A stretch of DNA of 64,000 nt, taken from NCBI GenBank assembly GCA_013407085.1, contig JACCGJ010011006.1, forward strand, positions 26,198 to 90,197. The letters are read 5' to 3'. Below, one piece after another: positions 11,275 through 23,559 of the stretch. Below the pieces are notes generated by a model. The model was not told where the DNA came from. It saw only the letters and a list, made by a program, of their open reading frames with translations, and did not search any database. Origin of the DNA: Atriophallophorus winterbourni. Its lineage: Eukaryota > Platyhelminthes > Trematoda > Plagiorchiida > Microphallidae. The translations under genes and the position numbers were made by a program. The stretch's first letter is position 1, and each line of letters opens with the position of its first letter.

Positions 11275-12220
11275 ATAAGGAAGAAATTATTTATCTCTCT
11301 GAGCTGAATAAGTTCGAATTAAAACATATTAGGTACATTTCAAATTGTGTTGAATTTTTAGTTGTGTAACGGTTCCACTGTCATTTGAAATATCAACACT
11401 TTATAATGACAAACTCAGATGTTTTTCCATGAAACTTTCGAGGATAATCATATCGATTTTTTATGGTCGACGCATGCTCATGTTCAGCATAATGAATTTT
11501 TATACGTGTTCTATTTTTTGATGTTATGTTTATACACTTTATGTTAGAGAGTATCAATCAAATCCTCTGAAACAGGACAGCAGGAAAATCCAAACTCGAC
11601 TGTAATCAAAAATTCATTAGATTTTAGATTTCGAAAGAATTGCAAGAGAATGGTTGAGATTACAGCCAATCTGAAAATAGAAACCGATGCGTGCCAACAT
11701 CAGCCATTGAATGATATTAAAATTATGAACGTCAACCTGACGGGCTAAAAGTGGCTAGGTTTAGAACGAAAACGGTGGATATGAAATCGCTTGGCAAATC
11801 ATAAAAGAGTAACAACCTGTGTTGACAATGCGGACTTCTTATTTTCTCAAGCGATATACATATTATTGTTAGGTGGCCGTGTTTTATTCAATATTAAGTG
11901 CGTTATGAAAAATAGACCCGTTGTTCTTCTCGTGTCTTGTAAGATTTGGTGATTTACCTTGTCGTTATAGTTGACGTTTGGACCAAAAACTTTATCTACG
12001 TTCGTTCCACTTAATATTATAGCGACTCAACATAACATGAGTCTGAATCAAACGCTTCTTGCTCCATACTCTGTGTGACGTAGAACAGCAAAATTTTTCG
12101 TAATTTTTTTTAATGTGGCTATGTTAGGGATTACAATAAATGATCCGTAAACAAAAATAATTTACGCAAGTGGCAAATTAAATAACATTATATTAGACAG
12201 TTAAGTAATTTGAATGCACA
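11275..12220. other. Intron, nothing recognised
   Basis: AT-rich, with no readable coding blocks, element ends or repeats on either strand. Confidence 0.5.
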
Positions 12221-12226
12221 ACCCAC

Positions 12227-12390
12227 TTTTTTCTGTTCTTCAAACAATCGATCTGTTTGTTCTTTTTCTTTTCGGAAATTTTCTTCCATTTCCATTAAAC
12301 GGTTCTCCATTTCTCGCCGCAGATCCACACCCTGATGGTCTAGCAGTTCACATATTGCATAAGTCCAGTCTATTGATTCTGTCATGCTTG
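12227..12390 (-). CDS. unc-104: Kinesin-3 exon: post-FHA segment and start of coiled coil
   Basis: 164 bases, entering at phase 1 and leaving at phase 0. It encodes ESIDWTYAICELLDHQGVDL then a charged helix EMENRLMEMEENFRKEKEQ and RLFEEQKK. KIF1A has the same plan: 'PVDWAFAQRELLEKQGIDM' followed by 'EMEQRLQELEDQYRRERE'. Acceptor TTTATAG at 12,391; donor GTGGGT at 12,226. The open frame above 12,390 is intron. Confidence 0.9.
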
Positions 12391-12394
12391 CTAT

Positions 12395-13030
12395 AAAATT
12401 TATGTTAAATAAATATTCAGTCAATTTGTGCAGCATTGTCAATTGAAGTTTGTGTTTATACTGTAAATCGGAGACCAATTTAAAAAATATAATAGTTTAA
12501 CGTGCATAATTTCCATTTTTGCTGCGGTAGTGTTAAACTTTTGGTCTTACAATAGAGATGTATGTACATCGTATTGCGGTTGCTTCTCAAATTCCATGGT
12601 GTACTGATAAATGTAAAAATATTTGAGACCGTCTTACACTATTTCACTGAGTGAAATCACATCACATATAACGATTTGCTCTATCAAAAGCAAACGCTAG
12701 CTCAGACTTATAGGTATACGCCACTTAATTCAATGAAAAAATCATTATGTTTGTACTTATCCTGTAATAAAATACTTGATAACGCTCAGTAAAATGTAAT
12801 CCATAAATGTTATGTGACAAGTATATTATTATATGATTTTGTTCTCAATCATGTCAAAACATTTAGACTTAATTGCCATCCCAATATGACCATTGTATTA
12901 TCTGAATTTATAAAATTAAAAAGGATTATACATGCTATATATACTTAATATGCTTCAATGCAAGCAATTTGATAGAAATGATAACAATAAATGGATGTAT
13001 GAGTGAATCATATTATTTTGGTATACGTTG
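12395..13030. other. Intron, nothing recognised
   Basis: Low-complexity AT-rich sequence. No exon or element blocks are visible. Confidence 0.5.
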
Positions 13031-13039
13031 TTATTGGCC

Positions 13040-14000
13040 TCCTTCTGTTGATGTCGACCATGGATGTACATCACTATCGCATGAATTTTCATGTTCTACA
13101 GCGTTTTGAATGACCCGATTCGGGATACACGATATCTCTCGCAGCACTTGCAACGATAGTCAGAACTTGTTTGTAGGGCGTCAGTTGCACGCCGGCGGCG
13201 TGATCTACGTTCAGCAGCCAAGAGCTGTATCTGCTCCCCAGGAGCTTGCAGAGGACGCTTCACACAATGCCTCCAAATTGAGCGGTCAACAGCAAGTTCT
13301 TCCCAACTCGCCGGGTCAATGTCAAGAGTTTTCATATCACGTTTGCCAACGTCTTTCGGAATGCGACCATTTTCCATTCTGTAGACATGACCAAGCTACC
13401 GCCGGCGGCGCTGTCTTAATAGGGTGAACATGCTCATTCTTAATCACAGCTGATTTTCATACGCCTCTGATATTCGAGTCATGAAATCCTGGAAGCATGA
13501 ACCGGACGTTCCAGGTTCCTAGTTTACGAATTGACCTTTGTTGATTAGTAATTCGTTTCGCTGGTCATACAGATACAGATACAGTCTGCTTGTCGGTTGA
13601 TTCATAATCCTCATGCACCCAATGAGGATAGCAGACCGTGGCGAGACGGCACCTTATCGACTGAGGGCTATTTAGTTTGAGGCAGGTGGTAGCCGTCCAA
13701 TGAGGCCTGAAAATCTCTCCCACCGTCAGAAGCAGCCCCAGGCGCTGAGCTCTGCGCCAGTCGAGCCATAGATTTTAACCGGTAACTGCTGCTTCCCGTG
13801 TTATTATCCATAGGAGCGAAATAGTGTCCTCTCCATTGGTGTGTTGTGATGATATGGAGAACTAACTGTTGCCGATCCAGCAAGTACTCCCTCTCCATGG
13901 CACAACCGGAACCAAAGGAACAGCTAGGCTGATGCGTTTGGACAACGATGAGGTCGCAGAAGTTGGCAGGACGAAGTTGAATAAAAACTTCGGACTGCCT
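13040..14000 (-). mobile_element. Internally deleted LINE derivative ('GRIPKD' type): 5' UTR joined to 3' end
   Basis: Read leftward, about 14,000-13,500 is a 5' UTR matching 8,800-9,265. It is followed near 13,510-13,470 by the endonuclease start (GTWNVRFMLPGFHDS). By about 13,430 it jumps straight to the C-terminal end of ORF2: LGHVYRMENGRIPKDV, then KRDMKTLDIDPASWEELAVD and a cysteine-rich tail YRCKCCERYR...SRIGS to 13,096. Nearly all of the endonuclease and RT is therefore missing. Inside the C-terminal block the usual LYGEL...RY segment is also gone (PKDV joins directly to GKRDMK). The copy cannot code for transposition. Confidence 0.65.
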
Positions 14001-14034
14001 AACAGGACTCCGTCTCCGGATGGTATACGTAGCT

Positions 14035-15580
14035 CACTGAAAATTTACATCAGTTGTATATTCGAGCGAATGTTATATGTTATATATGTTATGCATTATG
14101 TTATATGTTATATATGTTGTGCAAACAGCAATAAACGATTATTGTAAATTGATATTTAAAATTTCATGGTTATGTATTGCAAAGTTGAAAAACTGTTCAA
14201 CTCATGCATAACCATTTACATCCACAAGTAAATTTTGAATTCGCTATTTTAACTACGAAACCATTCCAATCAATGGTTGTTCATGAATCCGTTCCCAATG
14301 TTATGTCTTGTTCAAAAATTTGAGTTTATTTATTTTAGTTAAAAACGGAACTAACGTTATATTTATTTTAAATTTTGGTAGACAAAAGCTTGAACATACC
14401 CGTCATATCCTTTCCTGTATTTTTTCTATCGCGCCCTAGAAAAGTAGTTCATGCGCATGTGTTTTCATCCGATTGTGTAAGCAATGAATAATATTTTAGT
14501 CGAGAAAATTTTTGAATAAGAAATAGTCACGAAATTTATTTGAGAAAATTTAGGATATGTTATTATTCACAAGTGCCTTATTAACTGATATTTTCTTAAA
14601 TAGTTTTCATAAAATTAATTTAACAAAATTTATTAAATTTGGCTACACATGTGTTATATGCGTTTGACAATGCGATTTTATTAACAAATATGATTATCAA
14701 TTGTTTGACTGACATTGGAACATCTGCAATGAAAATAGATTCGTGTCAATTAATGAAAATCTAGCAATGGAACGATCAGCATGACGTTCTGAGATTCATT
14801 TTCATGATTTTCAATCCACTGTCGAATAAAGTTGTAATCACCACTATTTTCAATCACATATGCACACACTTACGTGTGGATGGTTAAACACATAGGCTAG
14901 AACAACAATTAAGAATTTGCATGCAATTCTACCTCACAGTCCACGACTGATTCCGCGTTGTTCACACCCATCAGATGAGTAGAGTAAATTCAGGATACGC
15001 ATTACATTATAAAGTGGAGAATTGCTTAGCAAACCTTAATTGGATATGGTTGCCGCGGCAATACTGTAAAATCATGTTCCAACACGTATGCTGTCTGGTT
15101 GAACCATTGATCTTGAACCATAAATCCTCAAGTGCATGCATTTCCAACACACTCCATACGAATGGGTTCTATCAGTTGATTATTGACTGCGCTTCTCCAT
15201 CTTAGTTAATACAGGATTCGTCTGGTAAATCCAATTTACACCTGAAAACTGTTCATAAGGACATCATTGATCTGCTAAAAGACATGTATCCCAAGAACAA
15301 CTTTACCAAACAACCGCATTATCCTATTTATTGTACAGTTTTTTTCATGACTATTGATTCTCATTTGGCCTCAAATATATTCAAATTTCTTGCTGTTTAT
15401 AGGATTTTATCAGACATTGTGATAATATCCACACTGAACCTTTGACCATTCATGCGGATGTATGATGAGCGCTTGTTTCATTACCGGTGTTTCTCCAAGT
15501 AAATTTTCAAAAATACATGCCAAAAATGTTAATTTAAGATATGTGAATCCTAATCTTACTATCCCTGACTTATAAATCCA
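14035..15580. other. Intron, AT-rich, with a short GTTATAT-type simple repeat
   Basis: Around 14,068-14,118 a TATGTTATAT motif repeats imperfectly. The rest shows no coding block or element end I recognise. Confidence 0.5.
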
Positions 15581-15589
15581 AGCAGCAGA

Positions 15590-16215
15590 ATATTTTTATC
15601 CGGTGGTTATAATTCATCTAAGGATTTTGGGCACATGTGATTAAACGAATTAATTGTGCAATCCTTATTTAACAATGATTTACACATTTTAAAATTTTGT
15701 GAAAATTATTTCGGTTTTCAGACAGGCGGGTCCTGATAGAACGAGCAGCAATAAACCGGTCATGTAATATGTGTGACAGAAAAGCGTAGAAATACGGATT
15801 TTCTGCTCAAGCCCAAAGGTTATAACGCATCGGTATTTGCGTGTAGGCATATGTGATTAAACCGTTGTGGCAGCCTTATCCAACAGAGAGTAATATATTA
15901 AATTTAAAAATTTAAAATTCCACTGCTCTTTAAAGGCCTGTTGATCCAGATCGAACTATCCAAACTTGATAAGTGCAAACAATACGAAACGGGTCATGAG
16001 TTGTATGTTTGTGATGAAAATGGAATGCAAATGACAGTCATTGTTCAGCAATAGAGGAGAAGGAGGAGGTTCATTGTTCACAACTACGTGTTCAAACCTA
16101 TCTACATGTTTTTAGCACATGTTTGACGTGCCAACCTTATTTAACAGTGAATTAAAAGCCCGACATATTTACAATTTCTCTGCTGTTTCAATTCATGCGG
16201 ATCCTGTTCGTACAG
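15590..16215 (+). repeat. Decayed tandem units of the hammerhead repeat family
   Basis: Two full and one partial unit of the family seen at 37,279-37,760 can be traced by shared landmarks: 'ACATGTGATTAAA', 'CCTTATCCAACAG', 'ATGCGGATCCTG', 'AAGTGCAAACA', 'ACCGGTCATG' and 'GTGTGACAGAAAAGC'. The period is roughly 220 bp. The ribozyme cores are damaged: near 15,733 the core reads CTGATAG, and near 15,965 it reads CTTGATAA with GAAA still present. These would not cleave. Confidence 0.6.
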
Positions 16216-16224
16216 TACCAATTT

Positions 16225-17620
16225 TACAGAATGGGGTAACACGAGATTATAATCATGCGTTCGATATTTGCGAGCGTAGTTTTGCGTGAAAAGCCTCCAT
16301 AAGGGATGGTTTGATGATGAAATATTTTGTAAAGTAAAATAAGGTCTCCACTGATTCGTCGATAGAGAAAATCGAACAAATTCAGATGAGCTATCCTTTC
16401 TTCGTAATGCTTGTTTCGGAAGTTGAGAACTAGTTTTGTTGAACGGTGATAGATTCTCGGCATAAGTTTTACATCTTCCTTGAGCCGAAAAGCGTATATA
16501 TAATTCGAGACTATATCTTGGGTAAATATTTCCCAAATAACTGTTTAAGTAGTTTGCCACACATGATGCTTTTGTAAAGGCAATCATTATATAAATAGAG
16601 GATTTTAGCTGGAGCATATCCATAGACGAATCATCTTATCCACTGCATTGTTCAAATACATGTGTACCTATTTTATTTGTAAAATCTATTTTAATCCTAG
16701 CAATCAAAAACCTGCATTTGTTAAAGTTAAGTGACAGTATGTTCTTCAGCGATAATTGTGAATAGTATCGAGCTCTTTTGGTGATAACAGTCTTCCGGCC
16801 TATGGTTGCGAATCCATATATTTATTTCGCCCGCGAATAAATGTGTTACAGCGAACAGTTCCGGTAGTTCATTAACTTAGACCAGAAGGATATCCGACCA
16901 ATAACTGAACCTCGAGGAAGTCCGGTAGTTGCTGACTTTGGTTTTGATATGCAACAATGTAACTGAGTAGTGCGGTTTGTTAGATAGTCATTTAGCCAAT
17001 TCAAAAACTTTCCAGTGATATCAAGTTATTTGGCTTCTGCAAAAATAAGCGATGCTTAACATAATTAGATGCTTTGGAGATATTGGGGTAGCATAGATGT
17101 ATTGCCTGCTCTTTATCTACTGCTTGTAGCTATTCACCTTTTGTTTTAAGTAAATGAGATGAGACGGAATAATTAAGTCTAAATCTGTGCTGTTTTCTCG
17201 AAAGTGACTGACTACTATGAAAATGTTTAATCAAATCTTCAGCAATAAGGCGCTCAGGAAGTTTGAAAATCACATGTAACAGATTAACGAGTCAGTTATT
17301 AGAAACATCGAAGAGATTTCCTACTTTATAAATAGGAGTAATTATTCCACGTTTCCAATCGGTTAGAATCACACAATTTGCCAGTTTCTGATTGAAAAAG
17401 TGTTAGTGGTCAGCATGCTGCCTTAATATGAGCGGAGTTATTCTTTGCGATCCGGTGAAAATGTTCTATTATTCTATGGAACAATGCATGAAGGACGCCA
17501 TCAAAAATAGCATTTATTTTGCCCAGGGTAACCTTGGTTGAATTAAACAGATTCGTGATGTGAATTACATGCTCTCTCGGGTTGAATACAGATAGATAGA
17601 ATGTTTTTTATCCTTCCGCA
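16225..17620 (-). pseudogene. CR1-like LINE RT region (decayed)
   Basis: Read leftward: near 17,370-17,320 DW.RGIITPIYKVGN, the RT entry block. Near 17,130-17,040 is a remnant of the '..ISKAFD' to 'WI.DYL' blocks. At 16,463-16,300 comes RIYHRSTKLVLNF..KHYEERI...NLFDFLYRRISGDLILLYKI, clearly like 'HRATKLV...ERL..L...FTQRRIRRDIIL' at 56,590-56,700. Many stops are present. It is a dead intronic copy. Confidence 0.65.
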
Positions 17621-17623
17621 GTT

Positions 17624-18500
17624 TCACGTGTAGTTGTTGTTGGTCCAGCTGACGTGTTCAGGCACGCAGCTCATGGTTTTACGTAAGGTTATTCGTTTAC
17701 AATACGAGAGAGGATTTTGGGATAGAACTCCATCAAGCCTAATCTTAGTTCTCGGTAGTACAACTTGTATTGGATGAACAATTCGTTTACTATGTTCTCC
17801 AGTGAAAGGAATATTTCCCATGGCTTTGATGATGGATTTTAATGATGTTGTCACCAAGCAACATTTCGTGCCTCTAACCACATACGAGTTCGGCGTCTTA
17901 GCTGGAAATCGAGGATTTTTCTTCAGTTGATAAGTATAAATGTGAAGCTCACTTCGATTGTATACACGAGATGAGTTAATAACCGTATCATAAACTAATA
18001 TGCATCGCCGGTTTCCGGTTTGTAGCAAATCGCGTTTTGAAGCGCGTGACTCAAATCCATAATGTCGATGTGTCTTACTGTTATAATGGCACCATTTATT
18101 CTTGCAGCTTGAAACAGATAGTCAATCTGGATGACGACGTTATCAATTAGTCTCATTGGAAATTCGTAGACAACGTTATCAATGTCGTCTTAATTGATTG
18201 TCGAAATATGAGCATGCATGTGAAATTATCGTGTCACAACAATTGGTCGGTACAAGCTCTATTGAAAGAAGTGTGAGAGAAGTTAAACAGTATTCATTAG
18301 GAGATAAATCAAGAAGGAATGTTGAGTGAGAAATCAGCGTATGTATTTTTATAAAAAAAACAGTTTCAAAACCTATGTCGACGATTTATGTCCTGGTATC
18401 ATTATTCATGATCAGAAATTTAGAACAAAATAAATTTAATAAAATATCGTTAATTTCTATTTCTCCACTGTATGGCAAAGCCCTTGCAAATTGATAAGAC
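17624..18500. other. Unassigned intron sequence with a 134-codon minus-strand open stretch
   Basis: The minus-strand frame 18,028-17,624 is open for 134 codons and lies just upstream of a decayed CR1-like RT on the same strand. It could be a leftover of that element's ORF1-endonuclease part, but I recognise no motif. The rest, to 18,500, shows nothing. Confidence 0.3.
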
Positions 18501-18508
18501 CAACTCAC

Positions 18509-18649
18509 CTCTCGATGGGTTATTGAATCGAAACACATGGCTTTTGCCCAAAATCACTCGATCTCCTGAACGCAGTGCTACGGCCGTGGTTGCTGAACTA
18601 CCATTAATATAACTTTCGGCCTCCGGAATAGGATGGAACGTGACGAAAC
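18509..18649 (-). CDS. unc-104: Kinesin-3 exon: second half of FHA domain
   Basis: 141 bases, phase 1 in, phase 1 out. It encodes [41 protein letters not shown]. KIF1A has '[32 protein letters not shown]', so this is the last beta strands of the forkhead-associated domain that follows the neck. Acceptor TTTTCAG at 18,650; donor GTGAGT at 18,508. Joining to the next exon at 12,390 makes GCA across the split codon. Confidence 0.95.
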
Positions 18650-18654
18650 CTGAA

Positions 18655-20785
18655 AAAATTCTGTTATAATGAGGCGTAATGATAAAGGTTTGATCAGAAT
18701 TGATAGACTGCTATTCCATTAGTATCTTAATGCTGTTTTGATGGACAACGTTTGAGATCGATTTAAGGCAAAATATCAAGTTTGTATTGCAAGGATGTGC
18801 AATGCTGCTGTACATGCGTTTTGTTCAGGAGAAATTTGTTACATTTAGATGCCACAAATTTCCATTACATGTATTTGCATAGGCCTCAACAAATTGCACA
18901 TGTTCTTGTCCGTACTTTGTCTAGGTTCAGGCTTATATTATCCAGCACATAAACTTTAATGGTATGACGGAATATTTAACTAGAATTTATGCTCTATCCC
19001 GCTTTTAGAAAATACGTTAATTATTGGCTGTTGTGGAAAGATTGTTCGTCTTTAAACACAACATAATGTGTTGAACGTATTGCATATATTCTTCGAAATT
19101 GGCTCTCAATCAGGAAACAAGATTTTTGTGTATATTGATTTTACTATATCTGACACATTCATATGGTTTTAGTGACTCAAAAATTTGGCAACGCGCAGTA
19201 GGTCTTCGTTACGCTTGCGAAAGGTCGAGTAAGCTTTGTCTCCAAGTAGTTTAAATTAGATAATTTAATAAACGAAAATTATGAACAAAAGTTTCATGGC
19301 GAAACGTCTTTCCAGGCTCTTAACACCAGATGAATCAATGCGTTTCAAAAGCAGTAGTGGAGTGCGGGACTAACAAATTAAGACACAAAGCAACAGATCG
19401 GTTCATCGCTGCCAAGAATTAATCGTTGAATACACCAAATGCATTGCAGTTTTCATTTATTATTTTGTTGTACGAGTTGCCGATAGAAGTGTCAAGTGTT
19501 AATTACGAAGAATCGAATTTCAATACGTTATCATTGCTTGATAAAAGCATAGATAAACATATTTAAAGGCATATTTCTAGGGATGATATTACCTTGAGTT
19601 TACCGATGATAGGTTATTCATTATATCGTCAAGATTTTCTGGCTGGAACGCTCAGGGTTCACATCAAGCAGGTACATTAACAAGTTCACGAAATTTTGAT
19701 CCTTATTATTCCAATGAGATTCAATGATGCAGTTAGCACGTATCTTTATAGTAGTGAGAGTTCGCCCATACGACTTGGTACTTACTATCCTATTTTTTTG
19801 GTTCAAATTAAAAAATTGGGTATAATGGGCACCGATGTGTCATTGAAAATGGGATAATCAAACTTATTACTACAGGTATTGGTTCGAATACCAGAAAATT
19901 TGCTCACGCATGCGCGAAATGTGTACCAACAGTAGTCAGAAAAAATGCGACTGCTTAACATCTTGTTCATTTGATAAACTCAGGTACACATGAAATGTTT
20001 ACAAGTGGATAGTGCAAACCACTATATGCAGAATATCACACCGGTATAAAGAGAGAACAAGAAGGAATAAAAAGAAAAATCGCAATCAATTAAGTATTGG
20101 CTTTTCAAAACGATTGCATGGAAACAGTTCGAGTGCATCATTCTCGGAATCAGGGGCAATATCAGCCAGCCTTCGTGCGATATGCAATTTGTCAGTGCCG
20201 TTTAAACGAGCTCATGTGTGTAATAAATGTTTTAACCAACCAGCGGTCTGTTTGGTTGTGGCTGGGTGAACCTGATTAAAATTGGAAAGGTAACTCTCGG
20301 GGGTCCAATAGGTCACAACCGACATTTAATGAGAAACGTGGGAAATGGGTTGGCGTGACTATCGTTACATCGAGTGTCCTCGAATCCTTATAAAATTATT
20401 CATAGAGGTTAGAACAGAAAACCTTATTAGACCTAGATTGACGTGACGCAATTATCGACTTCCAACGATGCCACTTGTACAACGTCGCACTAAAGAAACC
20501 GAAGTTAACCCCAACTTACGGTGTATGGTTGTCATATGAGATATCATGGAAAATTAGTGTCTAGTACATTTTAAATGCACAAGCGCTACAGCATTTGAAC
20601 CGGGAATTTTAAGAGTGAACAGAGTATAATCTGACCATTATTTTGCTACAGCTCTTAGTGAAATTTTAGAAATATTAAATGCGGAAAGAATCATTGTCGT
20701 ACAAGAACAGTTGTTAAAAATCACATAAACGGAAGTATATTAATAGTCCAACATTCTAAATAACGTCATGCTAGATTGAAATACA
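18655..20785. other. Intron, nothing recognised
   Basis: 2.1 kb of AT-rich sequence. Short open stretches around 20,012-20,279 show no conserved motif. No element ends seen. Confidence 0.5.
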
Positions 20786-20788
20786 TAC

Positions 20789-20880
20789 CTTTATTATTAG
20801 AAAATACACAGTGTACGTTCTTGATGAATTCTCCGCAAAGTCCGATTTCAACCGAGTTTTCTGTATGTAACTGGCCGACA
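20789..20880 (-). CDS. unc-104: Kinesin-3 exon: first half of FHA domain
   Basis: 92 bases. It encodes VGQLHTENSVEIGLCGEFIKNVHCVFSNNK. The KIF1A counterpart is 'RVGRED...DIVLSGHFIKEEHCVFRS'. The usual SGHFI is CGEFI here, so the typical Ser and His of this loop are replaced by Cys and Glu. Acceptor TTTCAG at 20,881; donor GTATGT at 20,788. The split Arg codon CG|T joins it to the exon ending at 32,684 across an 11.8-kb intron. Confidence 0.92.
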
Positions 20881-20884
20881 CTGA

Positions 20885-21210
20885 AATGTCAAAGACGGGA
20901 GTGCATAACTTGAAACTGTTAATCATTAAGCGTATAGGTTTTGAATTGAAATAAACAGCCGCAAATGCTAGAAAAATGAATACAGATGATTTCTATGTTT
21001 GAAATATCCGTCTAATTGTCAGCAGCATGAAGAAGCTCAAGCAATCGATTGGTTAATGATTCAACCAGCGTTTCTGACGATATAAAATCGGAAAATACTA
21101 AAATTCTCCGGAAATTAGTAACATGCATCTTTGTGTTTACTATGATGGATAAGTTCCATGTGATGGTACACTTGTAGCGGGTTTATCGGGATCGCGGCAC
21201 GGAAAAATTA
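20885..21210. other. Intron, nothing recognised
   Basis: AT-rich sequence between the FHA exon and a hammerhead repeat fragment. No features seen. Confidence 0.5.
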
Positions 21211-21214
21211 GATT

Positions 21215-21340
21215 ATTGCTTAAAATATTCATTTGCATGCTTTTCCGTCACACACACCTCACGACCGGTTTCGTGCTGTTTGCACTTATCAGGTAGGGAC
21301 AGTAAGATCAGGATACGTATGCGCTTGATTATTACTTGTT
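21215..21340 (-). repeat. Partial hammerhead repeat unit, core mutated
   Basis: The minus strand matches the ribozyme-bearing part of the 232-bp family: GATCTTACTGTCCCTAC, then CTGATAAGTGCAAACAGCAC, then GAAACCGGTC and the GTGACGGAAAAGCATGC tail. Stem II (GTGC/GCAC) and GAAA are intact. The CTGATGA box reads CTGATAA, changing the catalytic G8, so cleavage is expected to be lost. Confidence 0.7.
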
Positions 21341-21344
21341 CGAA

Positions 21345-21735
21345 ATGTTTGAATTTTCGATGTGAGAAAAATTAATGTAGAGTTTAACATCCTTTTTACT
21401 TTTTTAGACTGTAACGAAAAACATGTCGTTTAAAATAAGAATTCTTATTTAGAAATTTGTTTATAACGACATCCCAAAAGCTTATAAATGATTACGGATT
21501 AGGGTTAGCATGTTTTCCGTTGGCACCCGCTAATTAACATGAGTTGCGTTGATCAGACATTAAAAATCAACAACATAAAAACGGTTTTCCTTGAACTGGT
21601 CAACTTACTGATTTTAAATAAATATTATCAGTGTTTTTTGGCAGTTTTAAATTTACATGACTTAAAGTAACCGTGAATTTACCTACGTTTGCCTTGCAAT
21701 GTAATTTTGACCAAACAAATTGAATGAACTAATAA
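21345..21735. other. Intron, nothing recognised
   Basis: AT-rich stretch between a repeat fragment and the 3' end of a CR1-like copy. Confidence 0.4.
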
Positions 21736-21739
21736 ATAA

Positions 21740-23430
21740 CATCAGTTATGTGTCTATGCATGGATTCAAGGTAATTCAAAGATTTAATGGTCCAAAAAGC
21801 AAATACTTTACAGGAACCACAGATTAAAAATATAGGGAATGCATAAAAACAACACAAATGTTTTATCGATATGGCAAGTCTGCACGTGTATTCAGGTGTG
21901 AGGTTGGATTTGTTAGATATATACTTTTCAAGTTCAGCCTTGAACATGTTCAGGCTTGATGCGCAAATAATATGTGTGGGCAGAGAGTTCTATATAAAAC
22001 AAACACGGACAGCAAAGAAAAACCTTCTACAATTTGATATGGAGTGTGGAATAATTAACTTGTAGCCCTGCGATCTGCTATCACGTGCTTCTTGCCGATG
22101 AAAAAGGTGTTCAAGTGGGTGATACACCGTACGCAAAATGTTGAACAGCAGAATCAAGTCACCCCTGAGACGACGGTACGAAAAGTCAAAGAGGTTTACT
22201 GTTGCAATTCTCTCTTCGTATGGCCTGTTATATATCCCGGTCACCAGTTTTGTAGCGTGGTGGTATACGCGTTGCAGCAAGGTCATGTCATTCTGTAACC
22301 ATGGGAACCATGCTTGAACAGCGTACTCCATTGTTGGTATGATATAGGTGTTAATTATCCGTGGGAATATCTGCTTTGTGAAACTACCGAAGATCCTTCT
22401 GAGTAATGCGAAGCTTTGGCCGGACTTCTGCATACAACAGAACACTGCTAATCCGCACACCCAGGTCTTTCTCTTCGGTAACCCATGAAAGTAGCTGAGA
22501 TCCCACAGAGTATGTGAATTCGAATAATTTACCGACGTTTAACATTTTACGTTTTTTGATGTTGAATGATCGGCAGTTTTGTAAGGACCAGGTATGAAGT
22601 GCTCCGAGATCTTTTTGTAGAAGTTGGCAATCTTCTATGATGCGTACGCTAGTCCAGACTTTGATGTCAATAAATAAAATGAGTTTGCTTCGTACGATTT
22701 CAGGTATATCGTTCGCGTACACCAGTAAGAGTATTGGCCCCAAGACTTTGTCTTGAGGTACGCCACTTGTAACTTCTACTGCGCTGGATAGTGCTCCATC
22801 AACTCGAACCCTGATAACACTACCATTCAAGTAATCTTGTATCCAGGCCAATAATATGCCGCCCATCCCGAGCTGCTCCAATTTTTGTAGAAGTATGCTG
22901 TGGTTAACACGGTCAAAAGCTTTAGACATATACAAGTAACAAGTATCAAATCCAATTATCAAGAGTTATAAGAAGATTGGTGTGGCAGGAGTGTCTTGTC
23001 CGAAATCCGTGTTGTGCGATGGAAAGAAGCTTATTTTGTTCCAAGTGTTTGATAAGTTCGTCAGCTACAAATCGTTCGAGATTTTTATCGACCACTGGCA
23101 ACAACTTGACTGGTCTGTAGTTAGACACATCGGGTCGGTTCCCTTCTTTGTATATCGGAGTGATTAATCCACTTTTCCAGTCAGTAGCAACCCTGTTGCA
23201 ACTCAGTGACAGTTTGAAAAGATCAGATAATTGTGAGAATAGAGCATGGGCGCATTGTTTTAGGATGAAGGGTGTTATTTTATCAGCACCCAGGGATTGT
23301 TTTGTAGTTAACCCGAGTAGCTTTACCAGGACACTTTCGGGTTTCACACCGATTTCGTGTATTGTGTTAATCTGTGATCTGAATGCAGGCATATCGTAAC
23401 ATACGCGCTCGATAGTGTAGAACACTCTAC
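21740..23430 (-). pseudogene. CR1-like LINE RT region and 3' end
   Basis: Read leftward: 23,425-22,950 encodes SLGADKITPFILKQC, DWKSGLITPIYKEGNRPDVSNYRP and AQHGFRTRHSC. Then 22,950-22,400 encodes YMSKAFDRVNHSILLQKL, GVPQDKVLGPILLLVYANDIP and an active-site block FIDIKVW where FADD is expected. Then 22,440-21,990 encodes PRIINTYIIPTMEYAVQAW and HHATKLV. The 3' UTR ends near 21,750 with the TTGAAT-type tail. It lacks ORF1 and the endonuclease (5'-truncated) and has lost both catalytic Asp residues. Frameshifts occur near 22,950 and 22,420. Confidence 0.85.
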
Positions 23431-23559
23431 AGTATCTAAGAATTTTTTGACGGGCTGTGCGGACGCATATATTTTTGCTCTCATACTTTTGGATTTATTT
23501 CCTCACTCGTTAGTTTGAGCTGGACGGTTTATATATCATTGAACTAGTCTCAATTTGCT

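Noticed and set aside
15463..15500. ATGATGAGCGCTTGTTTC as another hammerhead core
   Set aside because: No GAAA box at the right distance and no stem II pairing. It may be a very old repeat unit, but I cannot support a ribozyme.
17624..18028. 134-codon minus-strand open frame as a host gene
   Set aside because: It adjoins a decayed CR1-like RT on the same strand and has no host-protein motif. Left as unassigned.
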